64,000 nt of DNA. Source: Arthrobacter sp. M2012083. Its GTDB lineage: Bacteria; Actinomycetota; Actinomycetes; Actinomycetales; Micrococcaceae. A program made the position numbers and the translations under genes. The DNA is taken from NCBI RefSeq assembly GCF_000281065.1, contig NZ_AKKK01000001.1, positions 62,001 to 126,000 of the forward strand, given 5' to 3'. The notes beneath the pieces are model-generated. The model saw only the letters and a program-made list of their open reading frames with translations, did not search any database and was not told the origin of the DNA. Shown here in pieces: positions 32,508 through 41,139 of this stretch. Numbering within the stretch: the first letter of the stretch is position 1; each line of letters begins with the position of its first letter.

Positions 32508-33923
32508 ATGAACAACGATAGCAGTTCTCGGATCGTCTCGCGATTAAAAGAATGGATCGCAGGGGCTGCGCCGGGAGGCAAGCTGCCATCAACCCGCCAA
32601 CTCGTTGCTGAGTACCAAGCGAGCCCCGTCACGGTTCAGAAGGCCCTCAGAACACTCACGGCACAAGGCCTGATTGAGAGCCGGCCCGGCGTTGGAACTT
32701 TCGTCCGGGCTTACCGTACGGCCAGGCCCTCCGACTACGGCTGGCAAACAGCAGCCTTGCGGGCAGCCCAAACCGCGCGGCCACTGAACTCTGCCGCTAT
32801 GCGGAGCGCTACCAATGACGTGATCGCATTCCATTCCGGATACCCGGACCGCGAACTCCTTCCCGAAAGACTCGTCCGCGCCGCCCTCACACGGGCCGCA
32901 AGGGGAGACGCTGCCCTGTCCCGGCCGCCGGCGCAAGGACTTCCCGAACTCCAGACCTGGTTCGCGCAGGAACTCAGTACCTCAACGCCGGTGGGCGTCA
33001 CGCCGCCCCAGCCGAGCGACGTCGTCGTTCTTCCCGGAAGCCAGAGTGGACTCAGCTCGATTTTTCGCGGTCTGGTGGGGCACGGCCAACCGCTGTTGGT
33101 GGAGTCGCCCAGCTACTGGGGTGCGCTGTTGGCGGCGGGCCAGGCGGGCGTCAATGTCATTCCTGTCCCCAGCGGCCCGGACGGCCCCGACCCTGAAGAA
33201 CTGGATCGGGCCTTCGAGGAATCAGGGGCGCGGTTGTTCTACGCGCAGCCCAATTTTGCCAACCCCACGGGAGCGCAGTGGTCGGCAGAACGTGGGGAAG
33301 AGGTGCTCCGGATAGTCCAGCGGCACGGAGCTTTCCTTGTGGAGGACGACTGGGCGCACGACTTCGGTATTACCGCGCAGTCGGTTCCGCTCGCGGCCAA
33401 GGACGATTCCGGGCATGTGGTCTACATTCGCTCGCTGACCAAGAGCGTCTCGCCGTCCATCCGTATCGCAGCCGTCATCGCGCGGGGCCCGGCACGCGAA
33501 CGCATCATGGGGGCGCAGGCCGCTGAGTCGATGTACGTCAGCGGCCTGCTTCAGGCGGCAGCACTCGACGTCGTCACGCAGCCGGGATGGCACACGCACC
33601 TGCGCGGCCTCAGCCATCAACTGCAGTCGCGGCGAGATCTGCTGGTCCCCAGCCTCCGCGAGCATGTTCCGCAGGCACATCTCAGCCACCTTCCCAAAGG
33701 CGGCTTGAACTTGTGGTTGCGGATGCCGGACGGGTTCGACGTCGATCAGCTCACCAAAGACTGCGAGGCTGCCGGGGTGCTGATTGCCGCGGGCACGGAG
33801 TGGTTCCCCGCAGAACCGGAAGGACCGTACATCCGGCTCAACTACGCCGGCCCGAATCCGGGCGGTTTCCCGGAGGGTGCGCGGATCATTGGTGCGGCGG
33901 TGCAGGCCCAGTTGGGGCTTTAA
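32508..33923 (+). CDS. MocR-family (GntR HTH plus aminotransferase-like) transcriptional regulator
   Basis: Encodes 471 residues. The N-terminal winged HTH (PSTRQLVAEYQASPVTVQKALRTL) is followed by a fold-type I aminotransferase-like domain with the PLP Lys312 in RSLTKSVSPSIR, plus YAQPNFANPTG and LVEDDWAHDF. Members sense a PLP adduct or amino compound, and many activate an adjacent DMT exporter, as here. The ATG at 32508 follows AGGACTC. A much longer in-frame extension is open because of codon bias and is not chosen. Confidence 0.9.
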   Translation: MNNDSSSRIVSRLKEWIAGAAPGGKLPSTRQLVAEYQASPVTVQKALRTLTAQGLIESRPGVGTFVRAYRTARPSDYGWQTAALRAAQTARPLNSAAMRSATNDVIAFHSGYPDRELLPERLVRAALTRAARGDAALSRPPAQGLPELQTWFAQELSTSTPVGVTPPQPSDVVVLPGSQSGLSSIFRGLVGHGQPLLVESPSYWGALLAAGQAGVNVIPVPSGPDGPDPEELDRAFEESGARLFYAQPNFANPTGAQWSAERGEEVLRIVQRHGAFLVEDDWAHDFGITAQSVPLAAKDDSGHVVYIRSLTKSVSPSIRIAAVIARGPARERIMGAQAAESMYVSGLLQAAALDVVTQPGWHTHLRGLSHQLQSRRDLLVPSLREHVPQAHLSHLPKGGLNLWLRMPDGFDVDQLTKDCEAAGVLIAAGTEWFPAEPEGPYIRLNYAGPNPGGFPEGARIIGAAVQAQLGL

Positions 33924-34035
33924 CAGCCGCAGCCACCAACCTCAAGGAGAGCGCCTTGGGGCTGGTGGCTACGGTGGGCGGCTAGCTGCCGCGAACTATC
34001 TGAATTTCGTTGCAGAAGTTGCAGGCAAAGAGTTC

Positions 34036-35670
34036 CTAAGCGGGGGTCAGGTCCTTGTTGCCTTTACCGAACACGGCATCATCAATGGGCTGGCCGTCAA
34101 ACGGCATTTCGTCCAGGTTGATGAGCGGGTTGGTGTCCTGCGTTGCTACGAGCTCACGTGCTTCAGCCTGGGTGTCCACGCTGGGCATGGAGCCCGGCAG
34201 GGGGCGCTGGGCGGATTCACGCAGGAAGTAGATGGCGATTGCGCCCACAACGGACGTGGCCATCAGGTAGTACGCCGGCATCATGTCGTCGCCCGTGCCT
34301 TCGATCAGGCCCTGGACGATGAACGGCGTGGTTCCGCCGAAGATCGCAACCGAGAAGTTGTAAGCGATGCCCATTCCGCCATATCGGCTGGACGTCGGGA
34401 ACAGGGCGGGCAGGGCCGAAGCCAGGTTGGCGATGTAGAACGTCACCGGGAAGGCGATCAGTGCGAGGCCGGCCAGTGTGGACCAGATGTCGCCAATGCC
34501 GATCAGCATGAAGGCGGGAATGGCGAAGACGATGGTGCTGCCTGCGCCGATCCACAGCACGGGACGGCGACCGATGCGGTCGGAGAGCTTACCGGTCAGT
34601 GGAATACAAACAGCCATGATCACCAGGACCGGGATGGTCAGCAGCGTGCCGTGGACGGGGTCGTAACCCTTGGAATCCGTGAGGTACGTGGGCATGTACG
34701 ACGTCAGGGCGTAACCAACCGTGTTGGCGGCGGCCGCGAGGATCATGGCCAGCACGATCTGGCGCCAGTAAGCCTTGATGATGCCAATGGGTCCCTTGGC
34801 GACGGCAGCATCCTGAGATGCCGCGTCCTTGGCAGAGGCTTCCTGGGCGTCCAGGGTTGCCTGGAACTGGGGTGATTCCTCGATCTTGCTACGGAAGTAC
34901 ACGGCAATAAGACCCAGGGGACCGGCGATCAGGAACGGGATCCTCCAACCCCATTCCTCCATGGCTGCCTGTCCGAGCGTGAGCTGCAGGACCGAAACCA
35001 GGGCTGCACCGAGGGCGAAGCCAATGTAGCTGCCCATATCAAGGAAGCTGGCAAAGTAGCCGCGGCGCTTGTCCGGGGCGTACTCGCTAACGAAGGTTGT
35101 GGCACCGGCGTACTCGCCACCGGTGGAGAAGCCCTGGACGAGCTTCAGGATCACCAGCAACGCGGCGGCCCAGATGCCGATCTGCGCGTAGCCGGGAAGG
35201 AGGCCGACGGCGAACGTACTTGCCGCCATGAGCATCAGTGTTGCTGCGAGGACCTTCTGACGGCCCACCTTGTCGCCAAGCCAACCAAACACGATGCCAC
35301 CGAGGGGACGCGCGATGAAGGTTGCGGCGAAGGTGCCCAGAAGGAAGAGTGTTTGGACCGACGGGTCTGCTTCGGGCAGGAAGACAGGGCCCATGGTGGT
35401 GATGAGGTAGCCGAACACGCCGACGTCGTACCATTCCATGGTGTTGCCGACGATTGTGCCGCCGAGTGCTTTGCGCAGCATCGGCTTGTTCACCACGTTG
35501 ACGTCGGATTCTTTCAGCCGGCGCTTCGGGCGAAGCTTCGTTTTCTTCGTTGCGTTCTTTGCTGCATTTGCTGCGTTCGTGGCGGCCGGGGTTGGGCCTA
35601 CCAATACCTGGGTCCCGGAGGCGTTCCTTGCGCCATCCGGAGAGACGGTGTTGCTTTGGTCTGTGGGCAT
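34036..35670 (-). CDS. MFS transporter, metabolite:H+ symporter (MHS) family
   Basis: Encodes 544 residues with 12 predicted helices. The first helix region is GNTMEWYDVGVFGYL, the MHS/ProP signature, followed by GRPLGG-like ARPLGGIVFGWLGDKVGRQ and LVQGFSTGGEYAG. The ATG at 35670 has an AGGAGA site 8 nt upstream, so the 22 residues of an earlier in-frame start are left off. The N terminus carries an extra basic, Ala/Lys-rich cytosolic segment (NATKKTKLRPKRRLKESD) that is longer than in E. coli ProP. Substrates of this family include glycine betaine, proline and dicarboxylates. The actual one is unknown. Confidence 0.88.
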   Translation of the reverse strand: MPTDQSNTVSPDGARNASGTQVLVGPTPAATNAANAAKNATKKTKLRPKRRLKESDVNVVNKPMLRKALGGTIVGNTMEWYDVGVFGYLITTMGPVFLPEADPSVQTLFLLGTFAATFIARPLGGIVFGWLGDKVGRQKVLAATLMLMAASTFAVGLLPGYAQIGIWAAALLVILKLVQGFSTGGEYAGATTFVSEYAPDKRRGYFASFLDMGSYIGFALGAALVSVLQLTLGQAAMEEWGWRIPFLIAGPLGLIAVYFRSKIEESPQFQATLDAQEASAKDAASQDAAVAKGPIGIIKAYWRQIVLAMILAAAANTVGYALTSYMPTYLTDSKGYDPVHGTLLTIPVLVIMAVCIPLTGKLSDRIGRRPVLWIGAGSTIVFAIPAFMLIGIGDIWSTLAGLALIAFPVTFYIANLASALPALFPTSSRYGGMGIAYNFSVAIFGGTTPFIVQGLIEGTGDDMMPAYYLMATSVVGAIAIYFLRESAQRPLPGSMPSVDTQAEARELVATQDTNPLINLDEMPFDGQPIDDAVFGKGNKDLTPA

Positions 35671-35934
35671 TTGGGGTTCTCCTAGGGAGGTCATTTGCTT
35701 GCGACTTCTGCTGCCCCGCTCTGGGCAGGGTTTCAATTTTACGCGTTTTGGGCCGAAAACCCGAGTTGAGATCCGATTTTTGGGCCTTATGAGGGTGCGA
35801 ATTGCCTAGCTGTGTTGCATCTCATTACCCGCTCTTGCCCTGCAATCATGCGGATCCGGGGCTCGTTTTTGCCCTCGGGAGCACGTTGTTATCAAATTGT
35901 TTAGCAGAGCCCACTTAACAGAGCGGATTCGGGC

Positions 35935-36738
35935 CTAAAAGCTGATGGTTTGAAGGGCTTGCCCGTGTGCCGCGAGCACCACGGTTGCGTCCAACTTTTC
36001 GTTCGAGACCACCTTCGCGAGCAACCCCGCCTCCCCCATGAGTTGGGCGGTGCGCGGCCCCTGCTGGCTGGAGGTTTCCATCACCAGGGACCCGCCCGGC
36101 GCCAGCCACTGAGCCGCGCCCAGCGCTACGCGACGCTGGACATCCAAACCGTCGGCACCGCCGTCGAGCGCTACCCTCGGCTCATGGAGCCGCGCCTCCT
36201 GCGGCATCATCGCGATGGACTTCGTAGGAACATAGGGCGCGTTCGCGAGCAGCACGTCTACTTTACCGAGGAGTTCCCGGGGGAGTGCCGCGTAGAGATC
36301 ACCGTGATAGACGCGGCCGCCACGAGGCTCAACGTTGCGGCGCGCGCATTGAACCGCAGCGGGGTCAACGTCTGCCGCGTGCAGCTCGCAGCTCCCCAGA
36401 AGATCGTTGAGTGCTGCACCTATCGCCCCGGAACCGCAGCAAAGGTCGACGACGACGGCTCCGGGTTTGGCGATCATCGCCGCCACTCGCACCACGAACT
36501 CCGTGCGACGCCGCGGCACGAATACGCCGGGTTCCACGGAAATTCGCGTCCCACAGAAATCCGCCCACCCCACAACGTGTTCCAAGGGCAGTCCGCGAAG
36601 GCGTTGGTCCACCATGCGGTTGAGCTGGTCCGGATGGTGGGCGGCATCAATGAGCAGCTGGGCTTCGTCCTCCGCGAAAACGCAGCCGGCGGCACGCAGG
36701 GTTGAGGCGATGGATGCTCTCCGGGTCACGTTTGCCAT
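35935..36738 (-). CDS. PrmC-related methyltransferase (putative protein-(glutamine-N5) methyltransferase)
   Basis: Encodes 267 residues. The SAM-binding motif I is VVDLCCGSGAIGAAL, and acidic LHAADVDPAAVQCAR follows. The catalytic tetrapeptide is NAPY (ANAPYVP) rather than the NPPY of true PrmC. This variant is known as a separate PrmC-related family of unknown target, seen in actinobacteria. The ATG at 36738 gives the usual length; the frame extends upstream to 36873 without support. A second, canonical prmC is expected elsewhere. Whether it methylates release factors or another protein is not known. Confidence 0.85.
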   Translation of the reverse strand: MANVTRRASIASTLRAAGCVFAEDEAQLLIDAAHHPDQLNRMVDQRLRGLPLEHVVGWADFCGTRISVEPGVFVPRRRTEFVVRVAAMIAKPGAVVVDLCCGSGAIGAALNDLLGSCELHAADVDPAAVQCARRNVEPRGGRVYHGDLYAALPRELLGKVDVLLANAPYVPTKSIAMMPQEARLHEPRVALDGGADGLDVQRRVALGAAQWLAPGGSLVMETSSQQGPRTAQLMGEAGLLAKVVSNEKLDATVVLAAHGQALQTISF

Positions 36739-37011
36739 GCTAGCCGAGGACGATTTCCGGTGGAGCGCGAAGAACCTGCAGGTGAAGGGTTCACAAATCC
36801 GCCGGGACTTGGTTAGGGTATGAGGCATGGGAACACTGATTTTTGAGTAGACCGGCCTCTGCCTAAGCGGCACAGCCGAGTTTCACCTGACAAAAATCCA
36901 CGCCTGTTGAGGCCCTGCCTCCATGCCGTTCCCGTTCTCGACGCCTTTTTCCCGAACCGCAACGACATGGGATACGTGTCTCTTCAGGACTCAGACTTAA
37001 GGAGTCCACGA

Positions 37012-37212
37012 ATGACTGCCAACCCTTCCGAAAACAAGAAGACCCTGGCTTCCGGCGGCATCAAGTCCAAGCTGACCGACGCCCAAAAGGCCATGTTGGC
37101 CAGCAAATCCGGGGGCGGTGCACCGGCCGGCTGGCAGAGCACCGGCAAGGGGCATAAGCCAACCTCCGCCAGCGGCAAGCAGGCCAAGACCGAGAAGAAG
37201 GTCCGCTGGTAA
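37012..37212 (+). CDS. Small basic Lys-rich protein, unknown function
   Basis: Encodes 66 residues from an ATG with a TAAGGAGT site. The composition is Lys/Ser/Gly/Ala-rich with no predicted helix-breaking domain (MTANPSENKKTLASGGIKSK; KQAKTEKKVRW at the end), which suggests a nucleic acid- or chromatin-associated protein or a disordered one. I do not recognise a family. The in-frame upstream part to 36907 is not supported. A second small gene follows 51 nt later. They lie beside ligD, but convergent to it. Confidence 0.55.
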   Translation: MTANPSENKKTLASGGIKSKLTDAQKAMLASKSGGGAPAGWQSTGKGHKPTSASGKQAKTEKKVRW

Positions 37213-37263
37213 AACCTGCGGACAGGCACACTGGAAATACCGGCACACTGGAAAGGAAGAACC

Positions 37264-37524
37264 ATGACTGCGAATCACGATTCCGAACGCATCAATCCTG
37301 AGGTTGCAAGCCACTTGGTGGAGTCCATGGACATGGCACCGATGCCCGAGCCGACCACCATCGCCGTTGCACTGGGCGGTGACCAGAGCAGGCAGTGGCC
37401 TGACGGTAACGGTAAACGTCGCCACCCGAAAGAGCGCGACCAAGCCCACGGCCGTATGGGCCAAGGCGCAGCTGTGACGGCGATCCACAGAACCAGCCGC
37501 CCGCAGATGCCGCACTCCTCCTAA
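37264..37524 (+). CDS. Small hydrophilic protein, unknown function
   Basis: Encodes 86 residues, His/Arg/Gln-rich in the second half (GNGKRRHPKERDQAHGRMGQ), with a more neutral, Met/Pro/Thr-rich first half. It starts behind GGAAAGGAAGAACC. No family is recognised. It is separated from the 66-residue gene by a spacer with two GGCACACTGGAAA direct repeats (about 37224 and 37242). It may be co-transcribed with it. Confidence 0.5.
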   Translation: MTANHDSERINPEVASHLVESMDMAPMPEPTTIAVALGGDQSRQWPDGNGKRRHPKERDQAHGRMGQGAAVTAIHRTSRPQMPHSS

Positions 37525-37538
37525 CGTCAACTCCCTAC

Positions 37539-37618
37539 GAACCAGCCCAGCTTCGGGACAAACCAGCCCTTACTGCACCGTCAGGACGGGCCTCTGGTTT
37601 CCAAGGTTGGGCTGGTTC
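37539..37618. terminator. Nested hairpin between convergent genes
   Basis: The outer 11-bp arms GAACCAGCCCA (37539-37549) and TGGGCTGGTTC (37608-37618) enclose a second pairing AAACCAG/CTGGTTT, forming a large structured region. It reaches the last bases of ligD. It probably ends both convergent transcripts, though no T-run is seen. Confidence 0.55.
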
Positions 37619-40166
37619 ATGAGCCGGCCAGCGTTACCTCGCCAGCGGACTTGTCCGGACGCCACCCACGCCACACCGGGTGCCGTAGCCGGCCGGGGCC
37701 TGTCCATTCACCGAAAGTCACCTCGGCCACCAGGTCAGGGCTCACCCACATTGCACCCGCGGCATCCTCCCGGGGAATGTCGGCGAAGGGGGAGTCACTC
37801 ACCACCCGGGGCTCCAGTTTCTCCATGACGTCCCGGAGCTGCCAGTCCTTGAAGCCAGTGCCCACCCGGCCCACGTAGTGCAGCTTGTCGCCGTCGGGGA
37901 TACCCAGCAACAACGCTCCGAAGGTCCCGGCCCGGGCCCCGGCTCCGGGACGCCAACCGCCTACCACAACTTCCTGGCTTTGCTCCAGCTTCAGCTTGAT
38001 CCAAGACCTGCTGCGGCGACCAATCACGTAGCGGCTGTCGGCCTTCTTGGCCATGACACCTTCCAAGCCCAGCTCGGCGGCGCTGGTCATGAGGTCCTCT
38101 ACATCGTGGTCCAACATTGCCGAAAGATGCAGCGGGCAATCTTTGCGCAGGCGCCCCGCAAACCCGGAAAGCCCCTCGCGCCGCTCTCGGAAGGGTAGCC
38201 CGCTCAAGTCCGTGCCGCCGTCGTAAAGAAGGTCGAACAGCATCAGCTGCACCGGAACCGTTGTACGGGCACGTTCGATGTCCGCAGCCTTGACCAGGTT
38301 CATCCGGAGCTGCAGCCGCCCGAAATCAGGCCGGGAACCCTTGCCCAGCGCCACAATTTCGCCGTCAGCCACGAAGTCGCCGTCGGGCCAGCATGCACGG
38401 TCCGTCAGTTCGGGGTAGGCCGCGGTGAGATCGTTTCCGTTGCGGCTCATGAGTCGGATCTTGCCCTCGGTGCCGGTGATGATCGCCCGGATTCCGTCCC
38501 ACTTCAGTTCATACAGCCAATCACCGCCGCGGAGATCGGCTGTGGTCCCGGAGGTGGCGAGCATGGGGGTGTAGTTCGGTATGGGTTGGGGAGCGGCATG
38601 CTTGGTTACAGGTGGCCGTGCCTCGGATTTCGCCGAGCTGGCGGAGGAAGCCCGCCGTCCCCCCGGCTGCTCCTTCATGAGATGGATGAGCCAGTTCTGA
38701 CCCGTATTGATGAGCGCGAACCGTTTGGTTCCACCGAGGCCGCCGCCAGGCTCGCCCGTAAGGGTCGCAATCACTTCCTTGCCATCGCGCCACTTCTCGC
38801 AGGTGTACTCGCCGCGGTCCCAAATGGTCATGGTCCCGGCCCCGTACTCACCCTTGGGGATCACGCCCGCGAAGTTGGCGTATTCCATGGGGTGGTCCTC
38901 GGTGTGGACGGCAAGGTTGTTGCGGTCGGGGGTTTCCGGGATGCCTCGCGGCAGCGCCCATGACGCCAGGACGCCGTCGCGCTCCAAACGGAGGTCCAAG
39001 TGGTAGCGGCGGGCGTGGTGCTCTTGGATGACGAAGATGCCTCCGGGAGGTGGAGCATCGCCGGGTTTGGGTTGATCGGAAGAGGAGCCTCCGGAGTGCG
39101 GGGTGGCAGAACCAACCGACGACGACGGAAACGGCTCCGGGGTCTTGCCCGGATCGCGCATCCCGACGTACTTGGCGAGACGGTTCTCGACCGTCACCAC
39201 ACGCTCACGGGCACCGGAGTCACCCGAAGCAGCGCCGTCGTCGTCATTCTCATCCTCACCGTGAGGCGGCAGGTGCCGGTCGGAGATGGACGCAAAGTGG
39301 TCCTTCCCGGTAGCAACGCGCTTCATCACGGCCAAGTAGTCGAGGTGGTCCAGCGAAGGGGAGGAGAGTTCCCGCCACGTACGCGGCGCGGCAACGGTAG
39401 GTAAAGCACGGCCTCGCAGCGAATAGGGGACGATGGTGGTCTTGTTCCCGCTGTTCTGGCTCCAGTCCACCAGCACTTTGCCGTGGCGGAGGGACTTCTT
39501 CATGTCGCTGACCACCAGCTCCGGATGATCCGATTCCAAGGCGCGGGCGAGCTCTTTGGCGAAGGCGGAAACTTGCTCGGACTTGAGGGTCCCGTCGAGG
39601 CCGGTGTAGAGGTGAATGCCCTTGCTGCCGCTGGTGACAGGGACAGGATCCATGCCCATGTCCTGAAGGATGGAGCGGGCCAGCTTGGCCACCTCAACGC
39701 ACTCGGGCAGTCCAGCGCCAGGGCCTGGATCGAGGTCCAGGACGAAGCGGTCGGGGCGGAGTGGCTTTCCTGAGGGGTCCACTTGCCACTGGGGAACGTG
39801 GATTTCCAAGGAAGCGATCTGGGCCATCCACGTGAGCGTCGCCAGGTTGTTGACCATGGGATAAACGTTGGTGTGGTCCGAATGTTGGATGGCTGCGCGG
39901 GGAATCCACTTGGGGGCGGAGTCCTCGAGATTTTTCTGGAAGAATACTTGCCCGGGATGTTCGGCGGTCCCCACCCCGTTGACCCAACGCTTGCGGGTAA
40001 CGGGACGATTGGCAGCGGCCGGGATCAGGAAAGGCGCAACGGCGGCGTAGTACTCCAGCACTTCTGCCTTGGTGGTGCCGGTTTCCGGGTAAATGATTTT
40101 CCCCAAGTTGGTGAGCGTGAGTTCGTGGCCTTCCACGTTCACCCGCTCCTGTTGCTTGCCTGCCAC
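37617..40166 (-). CDS. ligD: Multifunctional ATP-dependent DNA ligase LigD (polymerase, 3'-phosphoesterase, ligase)
   Basis: Encodes 849 residues in the order seen in mycobacteria. The N-terminal primase-polymerase domain has metal Asps in FVLDLDPGPG (about residues 142-144). After an acidic, low-complexity linker (about 300-375) comes the 3'-phosphoesterase domain with HHARRYHLDLRLERDG (about 380). The C-terminal ligase domain has the adenylated Lys555 in LKWDGIRA and LEGVMAKKADSRYVIGRRS. It starts at GTG 40166. Together with Ku it performs non-homologous end joining at double-strand breaks. It is divergent from ku, with 38 bp between the starts. Confidence 0.94.
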   Translation of the reverse strand: MAGKQQERVNVEGHELTLTNLGKIIYPETGTTKAEVLEYYAAVAPFLIPAAANRPVTRKRWVNGVGTAEHPGQVFFQKNLEDSAPKWIPRAAIQHSDHTNVYPMVNNLATLTWMAQIASLEIHVPQWQVDPSGKPLRPDRFVLDLDPGPGAGLPECVEVAKLARSILQDMGMDPVPVTSGSKGIHLYTGLDGTLKSEQVSAFAKELARALESDHPELVVSDMKKSLRHGKVLVDWSQNSGNKTTIVPYSLRGRALPTVAAPRTWRELSSPSLDHLDYLAVMKRVATGKDHFASISDRHLPPHGEDENDDDGAASGDSGARERVVTVENRLAKYVGMRDPGKTPEPFPSSSVGSATPHSGGSSSDQPKPGDAPPPGGIFVIQEHHARRYHLDLRLERDGVLASWALPRGIPETPDRNNLAVHTEDHPMEYANFAGVIPKGEYGAGTMTIWDRGEYTCEKWRDGKEVIATLTGEPGGGLGGTKRFALINTGQNWLIHLMKEQPGGRRASSASSAKSEARPPVTKHAAPQPIPNYTPMLATSGTTADLRGGDWLYELKWDGIRAIITGTEGKIRLMSRNGNDLTAAYPELTDRACWPDGDFVADGEIVALGKGSRPDFGRLQLRMNLVKAADIERARTTVPVQLMLFDLLYDGGTDLSGLPFRERREGLSGFAGRLRKDCPLHLSAMLDHDVEDLMTSAAELGLEGVMAKKADSRYVIGRRSRSWIKLKLEQSQEVVVGGWRPGAGARAGTFGALLLGIPDGDKLHYVGRVGTGFKDWQLRDVMEKLEPRVVSDSPFADIPREDAAGAMWVSPDLVAEVTFGEWTGPGRLRHPVWRGWRPDKSAGEVTLAGS

Positions 40167-40204
40167 CTCTTCTCCTCTGCTGTGTTGTGCTGTTGACTGG
40201 GTGC

Positions 40205-41071
40205 ATGAGGGCCATATGGAAGGGATCTATCGCGTTCGGTCTGGTCAACGTACCAGTGAAGCTCTACAGTGCCACGGAGGATCACGATATTGGCCTGCAC
40301 CAAGTCCACAATAAGGACGGCGGGCGCATTCGGTACCAGCGGAAATGCGAAATTTGCGGCGACGTGGTGGCGTACGAGGATATCGATAAGGCCTACGAAG
40401 AAGAAGGCCGCACAGTGGTCCTGACGTCGGCCGAATTGAAGTCGTTGCCGGAAGAGAACAGCCGCGAAATTGAGGTGGTGGAGTTCATCCCCGCCGAGCA
40501 GCTGGACCCCATCATGTACGAACGCAGTTATTTCCTGGAGCCGGACTCCAAATCGCCCAAGGCGTACATGCTTCTCCGGCAGACACTGGAGGACACGGAC
40601 AGGATCGCGATCGTCCAATACGCGTTGCGGCAGAAGACCCGCTTGGGTGCGCTGCGGGTACGTGGGGACGTGCTGTTGTTGCAGGCACTCTTGTGGGGTG
40701 ATGAGGTCCGGGAGGCCAAGTTCCCGTCGTTGGAGACCGACATTAAGATCTCCGACAAGGAACTGGAAATGTCCTCCGCCTTGGTGGAATCCATGGCACA
40801 CGACTTTGACCCCGACGAATACACCGACGACTACCAAGCGCAGCTCCGAACGCTGATTGAGGCGAAACTGGAAAAGGGCGAGGCCTTGGACACCGAGGCT
40901 ACATTCGGCGCCACGGAAGGCGAAGGCGAGGGCGGGGACGTCATCGACCTCATGGAAGCCCTCAAGCGCAGCCTGGACAAGAAACGCGGCAAGGAAAAAG
41001 CGGACGACGACGCCGCTGCCGCCAGCAAAACTGCCAGCAAACCAAAGGTGCGGGCAAAGAAAAAGGCGTGA
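40205..41071 (+). CDS. ku: Non-homologous end-joining DNA-binding protein Ku
   Basis: Encodes 288 residues starting MRAIWKGSIAFGLVNVPVKLYSAT, the conserved Ku N terminus. It runs through the Ku core (RCEICGD-like KCEICGDVV, then YFLEPD) to a long Lys/Ala-rich, highly charged C-terminal extension (KKRGKEKADDDAAAASKTASKPKVRAKKKA region). Extensions of this kind add DNA-end binding in other actinobacteria. The ATG at 40205 is preferred over one six codons upstream because of this conserved start. It binds DNA ends as a homodimer and recruits LigD, its divergent neighbour. Confidence 0.95.
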   Translation: MRAIWKGSIAFGLVNVPVKLYSATEDHDIGLHQVHNKDGGRIRYQRKCEICGDVVAYEDIDKAYEEEGRTVVLTSAELKSLPEENSREIEVVEFIPAEQLDPIMYERSYFLEPDSKSPKAYMLLRQTLEDTDRIAIVQYALRQKTRLGALRVRGDVLLLQALLWGDEVREAKFPSLETDIKISDKELEMSSALVESMAHDFDPDEYTDDYQAQLRTLIEAKLEKGEALDTEATFGATEGEGEGGDVIDLMEALKRSLDKKRGKEKADDDAAAASKTASKPKVRAKKKA

Positions 41072-41090
41072 ACCGGCGTCGGGCGTTAAC

Positions 41091-41124
41091 GGAAAGCAGC
41101 GCCAGAAACCTGGCGCTGCTTTCC
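41091..41124 (+). terminator. Hairpin terminator after ku
   Basis: A perfect 15-bp inverted repeat (arms 41091-41105 and 41110-41124, beginning GGAAAGCAGCGCC) with a 4-nt AAAC loop lies 20 nt after the ku stop. It is followed by a TGTTGTGTG run. It may also stop the convergent ABC operon. Confidence 0.85.
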
Positions 41125-41139
41125 TGTTGTGTGCTTGGT

